Source: Bradyrhizobium monzae (GTDB lineage Bacteria > Pseudomonadota > Alphaproteobacteria > Rhizobiales > Xanthobacteraceae). From it: a stretch of 64,000 nt of DNA. Of this stretch, positions 44,583 through 53,118 are shown in pieces. The translations under genes and the position numbers were made by a program. Position 1 is the first letter of the stretch, and each line of letters starts with the position of its first letter. The stretch spans positions 552,953 through 616,952 of the forward strand of contig NZ_JAIRDQ010000004.1 of the NCBI RefSeq assembly GCF_021458635.1, given 5' to 3'. A model generated the notes under the pieces. The model was not told where the DNA came from, made no database searches, and was given only the letters and a program-made list of their open reading frames with translations.

Positions 44583-45914
44583 TTAAACCTCATCGAACAG
44601 GCGTTGCGAAAGTCTCGAACGAATGTTTCCGGCGGGATCGAGCGATTTGCGGATCGCGTTGAAGCGCGACAGCGCGGGATAGCCGGCCTCGAACGTCGCG
44701 CGCGACTGGCGCGCATCCTTGGCGAGATAAAGCCGTCCGCCGGCGGCGACGACGAGGCGGTCGATCTCGTCGAGGAAATTCAGGATGTCGCCCTTCACCG
44801 GGAAATCCAGCGCCAGCGTGTAGCCAGGCAGCGGAAACGACAACAGGCCGTCGCCATGGCCGAGCTTCTTCAGCACCGCGAGGAAGGAGGCATCACCGCG
44901 CCTCGCAACACGATCGAGAATGTCGCCGAGTACGGCGCGCGCGCCAGCTTCCGGGATCACGCATTGATGCTGGAGAAAGCCGCGCCGTCCATAGATGCGA
45001 TTCCAGTCACTGATGCTGTCGAGCGGGAAGAAATACGGATAGAGCGAGACCACATGGTCGCCGCCGGCGCGCCTTGCGCCCATACGGTAGTAGAGCTCGT
45101 TGAAGGCGCGGATGCTGTATCGATTGAGCGTCATCGACGGCAGATCGATCGGCACGCCGAGCCCGGGATTTTTGCCGGCGGGAAAGCGAGCGGCGCCTTC
45201 GGCAAGCTCGTCGGTGCGGGCGTGCTCACCGAGATAGATCAGCGAGCGGCCGAGGTCGCGCCCTCGTGCCACGCAATCGATCCACGCCACCGAATAGGTC
45301 GCGGACACACTCGCCTCGAGCGCGCGCATCGCGGCGTCGAGATCGGATGCGGAGATCACGCGCTCGCGGATCCAGCCGGTCTCCACGGAGCGTAGCCGCA
45401 ACGTGGCTTCGAGGATCACACCCGTGAGGCCCATGCCGCCGACGGTCGCGAAGAAGGCATCGGGATGTTGTACGCGCGAGACCTCGATCGTCTCGCCCGC
45501 GCCGGTGCGCAGCAGAATGCTGTCGACATAGCGGCCAAAGCCGCCCTCGCCATGATGGTTCTTGCCATGCACATCGGCAGCGATGGCGCCGCCAACCGAC
45601 ACAAACCGCGTGCCGGGTACGACGAAGGGCAGGAAACCGCGCGGGCCAAAAGTGTCGATCAGGTCGGACAGCAGCACGCCGGCCTCGAGGCGGATGCGGC
45701 CCGTCGCCCGATCGAACGACCTGACCCGGTCGAACCCGGTCATCGCGATGGTCCGGCTGACGCCGATCGCGGCATCACCATAGGCGCGGCCATTGCCCCG
45801 GGCCACGGAGCCGGTCACCTGGGCGACAGCCGCGCCCACGGCCTCGAACGACCGCGGCCGCAGCACTTCGCTATCGACGACCGGGAACCGCCCCCAGCCG
45901 CTGACGAGGGTCAT
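44583..45914 (-). CDS. DprE1-like FAD-binding oxidoreductase
   Basis: A 443-residue VAO/PCMH-fold flavoprotein. FAD contacts are ARGNGRAYGDAAI and VPGTRFVSVGGAIAADVHGK followed by NHHGEGGFG, close to M. tuberculosis DprE1. The substrate domain contains PLDSISDWNRIYGRRGFLQ and a C-terminal YLAKDARQ. From memory, the stretch around GYTLALDFPV aligns with the loop holding Cys387 of the mycobacterial enzyme; here that place looks like Ala. The expected reaction is oxidation of polyprenyl-phosphoryl-ribose to the keto form for DprE2. Confidence 0.85.
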   Translation of the reverse strand: MTLVSGWGRFPVVDSEVLRPRSFEAVGAAVAQVTGSVARGNGRAYGDAAIGVSRTIAMTGFDRVRSFDRATGRIRLEAGVLLSDLIDTFGPRGFLPFVVPGTRFVSVGGAIAADVHGKNHHGEGGFGRYVDSILLRTGAGETIEVSRVQHPDAFFATVGGMGLTGVILEATLRLRSVETGWIRERVISASDLDAAMRALEASVSATYSVAWIDCVARGRDLGRSLIYLGEHARTDELAEGAARFPAGKNPGLGVPIDLPSMTLNRYSIRAFNELYYRMGARRAGGDHVVSLYPYFFPLDSISDWNRIYGRRGFLQHQCVIPEAGARAVLGDILDRVARRGDASFLAVLKKLGHGDGLLSFPLPGYTLALDFPVKGDILNFLDEIDRLVVAAGGRLYLAKDARQSRATFEAGYPALSRFNAIRKSLDPAGNIRSRLSQRLFDEV

Positions 45915-46000
45915 CGTTCAGCTCCGCCTGCGGGCCATCCCGCTCCGGACACTGCCTAGCGGTCAAAAGCTGATATTGCGTTGAGGCGCGTCAACAAAGG

Positions 46001-46807
46001 TTAATGGCCGAGCGCCAGCGCGATCAGGCCGAGCGTGCCGACGATGACGCGCCACCAGGCGAACACCACGAAGCCGTGGCGGGTGACGTATCCGAGGAAC
46101 GCCTTGACCACGATGATGGCGGTGATGAACGACACCACGAAACCGATCGCGACGATGCCCATATGGTCCATCGTCATCTCGGAGCGGTTCTTGTAGAAAT
46201 CATAGGCGAACGCGCCGATCATGGTGGGGATGGCGAGGAAGAACGAGAACTCCGCCGCCGCCCGCTTGTCGGCCCCCAGAAACATCGCGGCGACGATGCT
46301 GGCGCCGGAGCGCGACACGCCCGGGATCATCGCGACGCACTGGGCGATGCCGATATAGAGATACATCAGCAGCGGAAACCTGGTGGCGTCATGCTCGCGC
46401 GCCTTGAGATCGAGCCGATCGACCCACAACAGGATGGCGCCGCCCACGATCAGCGAGAAGCACACGACCCAGGGATTGAACAGCATGCTCTTGATGTATT
46501 TGCCGGCGACGAGACCGACGATCACCGCAGGCAGGAACGCCACCAGCACGCCGATCACGAAGCGGCGCGCATAGGCATCGCCGGTGAACATGCCGATCGC
46601 GACGTCCCACAGTTTCTTGAAGTACAGCACGACGATCGCGAGGATCGCGCCGAGCTGGATCAAAACCGTAAACGAATCCCAGAAGGCGCCCTCGCCAAGG
46701 CCGAAGAAGCGCTCCGCAAGCAGCAGGTGGCCAGTCGAGGAAACGGGAAGGAACTCGGTCACACCCTCGATGATGCCGAGGATCACTGCCCGTATTGTAT
46801 CTGACAT
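46001..46807 (-). CDS. uppP: Undecaprenyl-diphosphate phosphatase UppP (BacA)
   Basis: UppP dephosphorylates undecaprenyl diphosphate to renew the lipid carrier for cell-wall and surface polysaccharides. The 268-residue membrane protein has the family motifs GIIEGVTEFLPVSSTGHLLL (with the catalytic Glu-rich part) and PGVSRSGASIVAAM. About eight membrane segments are visible. It lies 86 bp upstream of the DprE1-like gene on the same strand, a sensible neighbour for a polyprenyl-phosphate pathway. Confidence 0.95.
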   Translation of the reverse strand: MSDTIRAVILGIIEGVTEFLPVSSTGHLLLAERFFGLGEGAFWDSFTVLIQLGAILAIVVLYFKKLWDVAIGMFTGDAYARRFVIGVLVAFLPAVIVGLVAGKYIKSMLFNPWVVCFSLIVGGAILLWVDRLDLKAREHDATRFPLLMYLYIGIAQCVAMIPGVSRSGASIVAAMFLGADKRAAAEFSFFLAIPTMIGAFAYDFYKNRSEMTMDHMGIVAIGFVVSFITAIIVVKAFLGYVTRHGFVVFAWWRVIVGTLGLIALALGH

Positions 46808-46976
46808 ATTTACGGTCCATTTCCGCTGGAAAAGCGGGGCTCTTCTCGCCTATTCGCCCCTCGCTCGCAATCGCAAAATGCGCTAACGCGCCCTTGCCTC
46901 GCGGTTTTGAAAGACTAGTGTGGCGCCGCACAAACATTGATGGATTCTTAAGCACCATCAAATAGTCAAAGGCTTC

Positions 46977-47669
46977 ATGTTTACGCTGTTTCATCATCCG
47001 TTCTGTCCGCATTCGCGCTTCATCCGCCTGATCGCGGGCGAATACGGGCTCGAACTGAAGCTGGCCGAGGAGCGCAGCTGGGAACGGCGCGAGGCATTTC
47101 TGCTGCTCAATGCGGCCGGCACGACGCCGGTGCTGGTGGACGACGAGCAGCCGCCGATTCCGGGCGCGGCCATTATTGCCGAGTATCTCGATGAGGCCTA
47201 TGGCGCCGAGATGGGCCCCAAGCGCCTGATGCCGGAGACGATCGCCGAGCGCGTCGAGGTGCGCCGGCTGATGGCCTGGTTCAACGAAAAATTCTTCGAG
47301 GAGGTCTCCCACCCGCTCGTCACCGAGCGCATCTACAAGCGCTTCATGAGCGAGGACAATGGCGGCGGACCGCCCTCACCCGACGTGATGCGCGCCGCCA
47401 AGGCCAATGTGCGCTATCATCTCGCCTATATCGGCTGGCTGGCGCAGACGCGTAACTTCCTCGCCGGCGACCGGCTCAGTTACGCGGATCTCGCCGCCGC
47501 GGCGCATCTCTCGGCGATCGACTATCTGGGCGACGTGCCATGGAGCGAGGACGACGCGGCAAAGGCGTGGTACGCGCGGGTGAAATCCCGCCCGTCGTTC
47601 CGTCCGCTGCTGAGCGAATGGCTGGCGGGCGTGCCGGCGTCGCGGACCTACGTGGACCTGGATTTCTGA
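46977..47669 (+). CDS. Glutathione S-transferase family protein
   Basis: A 230-residue GST. The thioredoxin-like N-terminal domain has FHHPFCPHSRFIRLIAGE, where the usual Ser/Tyr/Cys position has FCPHS, and GTTPVLVDDEQPPIPGAAI (cis-Pro and glutathione contact). The helical domain contains NFLAGDRLSYADLAAAAHLS. Substrate unknown. Its 3' end overlaps queG by 52 bp on the same strand. Confidence 0.88.
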   Translation: MFTLFHHPFCPHSRFIRLIAGEYGLELKLAEERSWERREAFLLLNAAGTTPVLVDDEQPPIPGAAIIAEYLDEAYGAEMGPKRLMPETIAERVEVRRLMAWFNEKFFEEVSHPLVTERIYKRFMSEDNGGGPPSPDVMRAAKANVRYHLAYIGWLAQTRNFLAGDRLSYADLAAAAHLSAIDYLGDVPWSEDDAAKAWYARVKSRPSFRPLLSEWLAGVPASRTYVDLDF

Positions 47670-48787
47670 ACTCCGATCCGACCGAACTGAAGGCGGCGCT
47701 GGCACGCGAAGCGCGTGCGCTCGGCTTCGACTGCATCGGGATCACCGAGCCCGGCACGATCGAGAACGCTGGACAGCATTTCCTCGAATTCATCGCCTCC
47801 GGCGGCCATGGTGACATGGACTGGCTTGCGAACCAGCCGGAGCGCCGGGTCGATCCGCGCGGGCTGTGGGCCGACGTGCGCAGCGTGATCATGCTTGGCG
47901 TCAATTACGGCCCCGACCAGGATCCGCTTGCGATCCTGACACAGCGCACGCGCGCGGCGATCTCGGTCTATGCGCAGGGCGACGATTATCACGACCTCAT
48001 CAAGAAGCGACTGAAGGCGCTGGCGCGCTGGCTGGTCGCGACCGCACCGAGCGAAGTGAAAGTATTCGTCGACACCGCGGCGGTGATGGAGAAGCCGCTC
48101 GCGCAAGCGGCCCATCTCGGCTGGCAGGGCAAGCACACCAATCTGGTCTCGCGCGAGTTCGGCTCATGGCTGTTTCTCGGCGCGATCTACACCACACTCG
48201 AACTGCCGCGCGACGGTGCCGAGATCGATCATTGCGGCTCGTGCCAGGCCTGTCTCGACATCTGCCCGACCTCGGCGTTCCCCGCGCCCTACAAGCTCGA
48301 TGCGCGGCGCTGCATCTCCTATCTCACCATCGAGAACAAGGTGCCGATCCCGCGCGAGTTTCGCAAAGCGATAGGCAACCGCATCTATGGCTGCGATGAC
48401 TGCCTCGCCGCCTGTCCCTGGAACAAGTTTGCGCAGGAAGGACGCGAAGCAAAACTCGCCGCGCGTGATGAATTGCGTGCGCCCGGTCTTGCTGAACTTT
48501 CACGGCTCGACGAAGCCGCCTTTCGCGCGCTGTTCGCGAAGTCCCCGGTGAAGCGGATTGGTCGCGATCGCTTCTTGCGGAACGTGCTGATCGCGATCGG
48601 CAACTCCGGCGAGATGGCGCTGGCGGAGGAAGCGCGTCGATTGCTGGCTGATGCGAGCCCGCTGGTGCGCGGGGCGGCGGTGTGGGCGCTGGCGCAGTTG
48701 CTGTCGCGGGATGAGTTTGACGCGATGAAGCTGACTGCGGCGAGCAGTGAGCAAGACGAGAGCGTGCGCGAGGAGTGGCGGGCTTGA
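47618..48787 (+). CDS. queG: Epoxyqueuosine reductase QueG
   Basis: QueG reduces epoxyqueuosine to queuosine at position 34 of tRNAs using cobalamin and two [4Fe-4S] clusters. About 389 residues. The ferredoxin motifs are CGSCQACLDICP and CDDCLAACPWN, and YAQGDDYHDLIKKRL is the family stretch near the cobalamin site. The C-terminal part is HEAT-like (RFLRNVLIAIGNSGE, then SPLVRGAAVWALAQL). No other ATG or GTG lies between 47618 and the conserved part, so the gene overlaps the GST by 52 bp. A rare start codon nearer the GST stop is possible. Confidence 0.94.
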   Translation: MAGGRAGVADLRGPGFLNSDPTELKAALAREARALGFDCIGITEPGTIENAGQHFLEFIASGGHGDMDWLANQPERRVDPRGLWADVRSVIMLGVNYGPDQDPLAILTQRTRAAISVYAQGDDYHDLIKKRLKALARWLVATAPSEVKVFVDTAAVMEKPLAQAAHLGWQGKHTNLVSREFGSWLFLGAIYTTLELPRDGAEIDHCGSCQACLDICPTSAFPAPYKLDARRCISYLTIENKVPIPREFRKAIGNRIYGCDDCLAACPWNKFAQEGREAKLAARDELRAPGLAELSRLDEAAFRALFAKSPVKRIGRDRFLRNVLIAIGNSGEMALAEEARRLLADASPLVRGAAVWALAQLLSRDEFDAMKLTAASSEQDESVREEWRA

Positions 48788-48819
48788 TTTCCCCACCCAT
48801 TCCTTCAAGGTCGCGCGTC

Positions 48820-49617
48820 ATGAAAAACATGCCTTTCTTCACCCGCGACGGCGATACATTCCATCCGACGGAAGTGGCCAACGGTCCGTGGGATCCGAAA
48901 TCGCTGCACGGACGCGTCATCATCGGCCTGCTCGGCTTCACCATCGAGGAGCGCCATTCCGGGCCTGAATTCGTGCCAGCGCGGTTGACCGTCGACATGT
49001 TTCGGCTGCCGACGATCGACAAGCCGATCGAAGTGACGACGCGGCTGGTCCGCGACGGCCTGCGCATCCGCGTGGTGGAGGCGGAGTTCGTCTCCGGCGG
49101 CGTCAGCATGGCGCGCGCCTCGTGCCAGCTATTGCGGCGGACGCAAAACCCCGACGGCAATGTCTGGTCGCCGCCGAACTGGGACGTGCCGAAGCCGGAC
49201 GATATTCCAAAGCCGACCGATCCCAGGCTCGGCATGAACGGCAAATGGACGACACGGCCGATCGTCGGCCACATGGGCTCGCTCGGACCGCGCCGGCTCT
49301 GGATGAGCGAGGTGCGCGAGCTCGTGGCGGGCGTGCCGATGACGCCGTTCGTCCACGTCGCCACCGGCGCCGATTTCGCGAGCCCATTCGCCAATGCCGG
49401 CGACAAGGGGCTCGGCTACATCAACAGCGACGTGACGATCTATCTGCACCGTTTGCCGGTGACGAACTGGATCGGTTTCGACGTGGTCAACCACCAGGCC
49501 ACCGACGGCGTCGCGATCGGCGAATGCTGGCTCTACGACGAGCAGGGCGCGATCGGCACCGCGACGGTCGCAGCACTGGCGCAACGCAAGCCGATGGCGA
49601 AGCCACCGCCGCCGTAG
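48820..49617 (+). CDS. Thioesterase-family (double hotdog) protein
   Basis: A 265-residue protein resembling TesB-type or DUF-class acyl-CoA thioesterases with two hotdog folds. The N-terminal half contains GRVIIGLLGFTIEERHSG then FVPARLTVDMFRLP and IRVVEAEFVSGGVSMARASC. The second half has YINSDVTIYLHRLPVTNWIGF and VAIGECWLYDEQGAIGTATV, typical of the second hotdog. Substrate unknown. It starts 32 bp after queG; AAGG lies 9 bases before the ATG. Confidence 0.78.
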   Translation: MKNMPFFTRDGDTFHPTEVANGPWDPKSLHGRVIIGLLGFTIEERHSGPEFVPARLTVDMFRLPTIDKPIEVTTRLVRDGLRIRVVEAEFVSGGVSMARASCQLLRRTQNPDGNVWSPPNWDVPKPDDIPKPTDPRLGMNGKWTTRPIVGHMGSLGPRRLWMSEVRELVAGVPMTPFVHVATGADFASPFANAGDKGLGYINSDVTIYLHRLPVTNWIGFDVVNHQATDGVAIGECWLYDEQGAIGTATVAALAQRKPMAKPPPP

Positions 49618-49628
49618 GGGCTCTGCCG

Positions 49629-50096
49629 TCAGCCCAAATGCCGCTTCATCTCCGGCCGCGCCTTCAGTTCCGCACCTTGCTTGCCGACGATCTTCGCAAT
49701 CCGCTCCGGCGCAAACTTCAGATCGACAAACGCCGGCGCGGTGTTGGCGACCTCGTGATAACCGGCGATCTTGCCGTCGCGCAGCGTCATGATCGCGACG
49801 CCCTCGAACATCGCGCGCGCGCCGTTCGCTTCCGGCAGGGTCGATTTGTAGCTGAAGGTGTAGCGCGCATAGAGCGTGGCGCCGTTGCTGACGGGATCAT
49901 GCATGTCCCAGCGGAAATCCGTCGCCGTGCGATAAAACCAGTCGTCGACCATCGCTGCGATTTTGTCGCGGCCCGCAAACGCGCCATAGAACACGTCGTG
50001 ATAGACGCCGTCCTCGGTGAACAGGTCGGCAAAGGCACGGCCGTTGCGTTGTTCGACGGCATCACAAAAAGCACGCAGCATCGCGGTGGTGGTCAT
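49629..50096 (-). CDS. NTF2-like (SnoaL-type) protein
   Basis: A 155-residue protein of the NTF2-like superfamily, a cone-shaped fold used by many small enzymes and binding proteins. LRAFCDAVEQRNGRAFADLF and TEDGVYHDVFYGAFAGRDK are typical of the N-terminal half, and MFEGVAIMTLRDGKIAGYHE of the second half. The reaction is unknown. It lies 34 bp downstream of an alpha/beta hydrolase gene on the same strand, probably in one transcript. Confidence 0.78.
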   Translation of the reverse strand: MTTTAMLRAFCDAVEQRNGRAFADLFTEDGVYHDVFYGAFAGRDKIAAMVDDWFYRTATDFRWDMHDPVSNGATLYARYTFSYKSTLPEANGARAMFEGVAIMTLRDGKIAGYHEVANTAPAFVDLKFAPERIAKIVGKQGAELKARPEMKRHLG

Positions 50097-50130
50097 TGCA
50101 TTGCCTCCCGGTGTTTCTTGTTGGCCCACT

Positions 50131-50943
50131 TCACCCGATCTCCGCCACCGCGGCAAGAATGCGCGCGATGTCTTGCGGGCGCGACAGGCGGTGATCGCCG
50201 TCCTGGATCATGGTCAGCACGACGTCGTCGGCCGGCAGGCGATGCGTCAGCGCAAACGCATGCTGCCACGGCACGTCGGGATCCTGGGCGCCTTGCAGGA
50301 TGCGGACGGGGCAACCGAGATCGATGGCGCTGCCGAGCACGAGATGGTTGCGCCCCTCCTCGATCAGCTTGCGCGTGATCGGATAGGGCGTGCCGTCGCC
50401 ATATTCGGACGGCCGCAGCCAAAACCCCTTGGTCTCGATCTCCTTCTTCACCTCGGGCGAAAAGGTCTTCCACATCAGCTCTTCCGTGAAATCCGGCGCC
50501 GGCGCGATCAGAACCAGACCGGCGAGCGAGGATTTCGCTTGCTGATTCTCTTGCTGATTGTCTTGCCGCTTCCTGATCTCGCGCGCGAGCAGCAGCGCCA
50601 TCCAGCCGCCCATGGAGGAACCGATCAGGATTTGCGGACCGGTGCAGAACCGCTCGAACACCGCGACGCTGTCCTCGAGCCAGCTTCCGATGGTTCCGTT
50701 GGCGAAATCGCCGCCGGATTCACCATGACCGGAATAGTCGAACCGGACCGCGGCACGGCCATGCTCGCCGGCCCAGCCGTCGAGCGCCACTGCCTTGCCG
50801 CCCTGCATGTCCGACTTGAAGCCGCCGAGCCAGACCAGGCCGGGCCCTTGGCCGGCGCGACGGCGCACCGCGATCCGGCGCGCTGACGAGCCCTCGCCCA
50901 CATCGATAAAGTCGAGCACGGCATCGGGAAATGCTGGGGTCAT
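50131..50943 (-). CDS. Alpha/beta hydrolase
   Basis: A 270-residue serine hydrolase. The nucleophile elbow is IGSSMGGWMALLLARE, the acid lies near GAQDPDVPWQHAF, and the His is in QDGDHRLSRP. FDYSGHGESGGDF is the oxyanion-side motif. No signal peptide, so cytosolic. It resembles mammalian ABHD10 and related acyl-protein or ester hydrolases, but the substrate is unknown. It is divergent from infC across 252 bp. Confidence 0.85.
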   Translation of the reverse strand: MTPAFPDAVLDFIDVGEGSSARRIAVRRRAGQGPGLVWLGGFKSDMQGGKAVALDGWAGEHGRAAVRFDYSGHGESGGDFANGTIGSWLEDSVAVFERFCTGPQILIGSSMGGWMALLLAREIRKRQDNQQENQQAKSSLAGLVLIAPAPDFTEELMWKTFSPEVKKEIETKGFWLRPSEYGDGTPYPITRKLIEEGRNHLVLGSAIDLGCPVRILQGAQDPDVPWQHAFALTHRLPADDVVLTMIQDGDHRLSRPQDIARILAAVAEIG

Positions 50944-51195
50944 GGAACGTTTACTCTGGTTGTGCGGTTTGAGCTGTTCGGGCGCGCCCCGCGACGCAAC
51001 CCTATGTTGGCATTGTCCCTTTGGGACGCTTGCGGAACAGGGGCAAGGTGTCTATGTCGAGCACCGTGCCGATGGGCGTGGCCAAAATGTCTCGCATTTG
51101 AGGGTTTTTCGCCTCTCGCACGAGCGAGTTGCTTGCCGGCAAACGCATCTTCCTTCAAAATAGCCGCTTCCTTCCACAACCTTGGAGAACCACCC

Positions 51196-51735
51196 ATTCG
51201 CCGTCCCAATAGAGCCCCGCCCGTTGCCAGCAAAGACGGGCCGCGCATCAATGATGATATTCGCAATGCGCAGATCCAGCTGATCGACCAGACCGGTGAC
51301 AACAAAGGCACGGTCGAGACGATGATGGCTATCAAGTTGGCCCAGGAAGCGGGCATGGATCTGGTCGAGATTTCGCCAAATGTCAGCCCTCCCGTCTGCA
51401 AGATCATGGACTACGGGAAGTATAAGTATTCCGCCCAGAAGAAAGCCGCCGAAGCCCGCAAGCGTCAGAAGACCGTCGAGATCAAGGAGATCAAGCTCCG
51501 CCCGATGATCGACGATCACGACTATGACGTGAAGATGCGCGCGATGCTGCGGTTCTTCGAAGAGGGCGACAAGGTCAAGATCACCCTGCGCTATCGCGGC
51601 CGCGAAATGGCGCACCAGGAGATCGGCACCAAGCTGCTGGACAAGATCAAGACCGACGTCGCCGAGCTCGCCAAGGTCGAGCAGGACGCCCGGTTCGAGG
51701 GCCGTCAGGTCGTCATGGTCCTGGCGCCGCGCTGA
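51196..51735 (+). CDS. infC: Translation initiation factor IF-3 (AUU start)
   Basis: IF-3 binds the 30S subunit, keeps it free of 50S and checks the initiator tRNA and start codon. The 179-residue protein starts at ATT (RRPNRAPPVASKDGP) with GGAG 8 bases upstream. An AUU start is the well-known device by which infC represses itself, since IF-3 rejects such codons. The N-domain contains GPRINDDIRNAQIQLID and the C-domain LKEIKLRP-like EIKEIKLRPMIDDHDYDVK and ITLRYRGREMAHQ. It heads the infC-rpmI-rplT-pheST set. An upstream ATG in the open frame has no IF-3 sequence after it. Confidence 0.95.
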   Translation: MRRPNRAPPVASKDGPRINDDIRNAQIQLIDQTGDNKGTVETMMAIKLAQEAGMDLVEISPNVSPPVCKIMDYGKYKYSAQKKAAEARKRQKTVEIKEIKLRPMIDDHDYDVKMRAMLRFFEEGDKVKITLRYRGREMAHQEIGTKLLDKIKTDVAELAKVEQDARFEGRQVVMVLAPR

Positions 51736-51761
51736 CGACGGCTCGTTACAGCTGAAATTTT

Positions 51762-51800
51762 AACGGCCCGTCCGGATCTCCGGCGGGCCGTTTTGTTTTC
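51762..51800 (+). terminator. Intrinsic terminator of infC
   Basis: AACGGCCCG / CGGGCCGTT with an inner CCGG / CCGG stem, followed by TTTTGTTTT, 27 bp after the infC stop. On the other strand it also abuts the end of the small secreted-protein gene. Confidence 0.88.
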
Positions 51801-52197
51801 AGGTCCGCGTCGCCTGCCAGGTGCCGCTGCACTGGTCACCGGAAATGATGCCCTTCCACGAGCCGCCCCCGGCCGCGCCGCCAAGCCGGCCACCGCCGCT
51901 GGCGTGGGAGGCGCCGACCGAGACCTGGACCGCAACGGCCCCGCCACGATTGACCCTGCCGGACACCCGGCCGCCGCCGGCGGACGACACCCGGCTGCCG
52001 GTCACGGTGAAGGGGACGCTGTAGCCCGAGCTGCAATTGCCGCGGGTGGTGGCGAAGGTGACATTCCAGACGCCGTCATAGCCGCTGATGCGGGCATCGG
52101 CCGTCGACGGGACGGCGGTGGCAGCGAGCATGGCGAACAGCGCCAGGTGGCGCGGACGGGCGACGACAGACAAGAGCGATTGGGAAAAATGGGCCAT
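51799..52197 (-). CDS. Small secreted Gly/Ser-rich protein, unknown function
   Basis: A 132-residue protein with a signal peptide (basic start ARPRHLALFAMLAATAVPST, cleaved after ADA). The mature part starts RISGYDGVWNVTFATTRGNC and ends ISGDQCSGTWQA, with a glycine-rich beta region between. Two cysteines may form one disulfide. I do not recognise a characterised family. It lies opposite in direction to infC and rpmI and separates them. The ATG of AHFSQSLL is chosen because the signal peptide then falls at the N-terminus. Confidence 0.7.
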   Translation of the reverse strand: MAHFSQSLLSVVARPRHLALFAMLAATAVPSTADARISGYDGVWNVTFATTRGNCSSGYSVPFTVTGSRVSSAGGGRVSGRVNRGGAVAVQVSVGASHASGGGRLGGAAGGGSWKGIISGDQCSGTWQATRT

Positions 52198-52469
52198 TTT
52201 GGTCCTGCTCCGGACGGGACGGCGTGAACAATGAGGTGGTAACCCCCAATAGTCGGCGGCCAGGTTCTGGCGGTTCATCGTTGCCAATTGGCTCGTCCTC
52301 TGCCATAAGGCCGACCTTCATCGCCCGGCTGATTAAGGGCTGCCGTGGCGGTGTTCTGTGCGGGTTTCTCGCTTGTTCGCAAAACCTGAGCACAATCAAC
52401 GCTCTAACGAGCATTTTTGACGGCCAGCCGCCTTCGCGGGCGGAACTCTGTGGCCATTAGGAGAGCCAA

Positions 52470-52670
52470 ATGCCCAAGCTGAAGACCAAATCGGGCGCTA
52501 AAAAGCGCTTCAAGGTGACTGCCACCGGCAAAGTGATGTTCGCCCATCGCGGCAAGCGTCACGGCATGATCAAGCGGACGAAGAAGCAGATCCGTCAGCT
52601 CCGCGGCACTGCTGTGCTGTTCAAGACCGACGGCGACAACGTCAAGAAGTACTTCTTGCCGAACGCCTGA
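52470..52670 (+). CDS. rpmI: 50S ribosomal protein L35
   Basis: A 66-residue basic ribosomal protein with the bL35 sequence PKLKTKSGAKKRFKVTATGK and HRGKRHGMIKRTKKQIRQL. AGGAGAG lies 7 bases before the ATG. rplT follows after 80 bp, as in the usual rpmI-rplT unit. It has its own upstream region here because a minus-strand gene separates it from infC. Confidence 0.97.
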   Translation: MPKLKTKSGAKKRFKVTATGKVMFAHRGKRHGMIKRTKKQIRQLRGTAVLFKTDGDNVKKYFLPNA

Positions 52671-52750
52671 TCGCGTCCACGATCATTGCCATCCGCGTCG
52701 CGTCTTTCGCGGCGATCCGAAAACCAAGTCATCTCTGAAGGATTTTTGTC

Positions 52751-53110
52751 ATGTCTCGCGTCAAACGCGGTGTGACCGCTCACGCCAAGCACAAGAAAGT
52801 CTACAAGGCCGCCAAGGGTTTCCGCGGCCGCCGCAAGAACACGATCCGCACCGCCAAGCCGGCCGTCGACAAGGCGATGCAGTACGCCTTCCGTGACCGC
52901 AAGCGCAAGAAGCGCACCTTCCGCGCGCTCTGGATCCAGCGCATCAACGCTGCCGTTCGTCCGTTCGGCCTGACCTACAGCCGGTTTATCGACGGCATGG
53001 CCAAGTCGGGCATCACGGTCGACCGCAAGGTGCTGTCGGATCTCGCGATCAACGAGCCCGCGTCGTTCCAGCTGATTGCCGAGAAGGCCAAAGCTGCGCT
53101 CGCAGCCTAA
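52751..53110 (+). CDS. rplT: 50S ribosomal protein L20
   Basis: A 119-residue bL20 protein, which binds 23S rRNA early in 50S assembly. It begins SRVKRGVTAHAKHKKVYKAA and includes KGFRGRRKNTIRTAKPAVDK. Length is as expected. In many bacteria L20 represses its own operon by binding the rpmI leader; no such structure was tested here. It is separated from pheS by a small gene on the other strand. Confidence 0.97.
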   Translation: MSRVKRGVTAHAKHKKVYKAAKGFRGRRKNTIRTAKPAVDKAMQYAFRDRKRKKRTFRALWIQRINAAVRPFGLTYSRFIDGMAKSGITVDRKVLSDLAINEPASFQLIAEKAKAALAA

Positions 53111-53118
53111 GGCCTGCG

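Noticed and set aside
48820..50943. Queuosine or sulfur-metabolism operon including the thioesterase, NTF2-like and hydrolase genes near queG
   Set aside because: The last two are on the opposite strand and no member has a queuosine-related motif. Proximity alone does not support a pathway.
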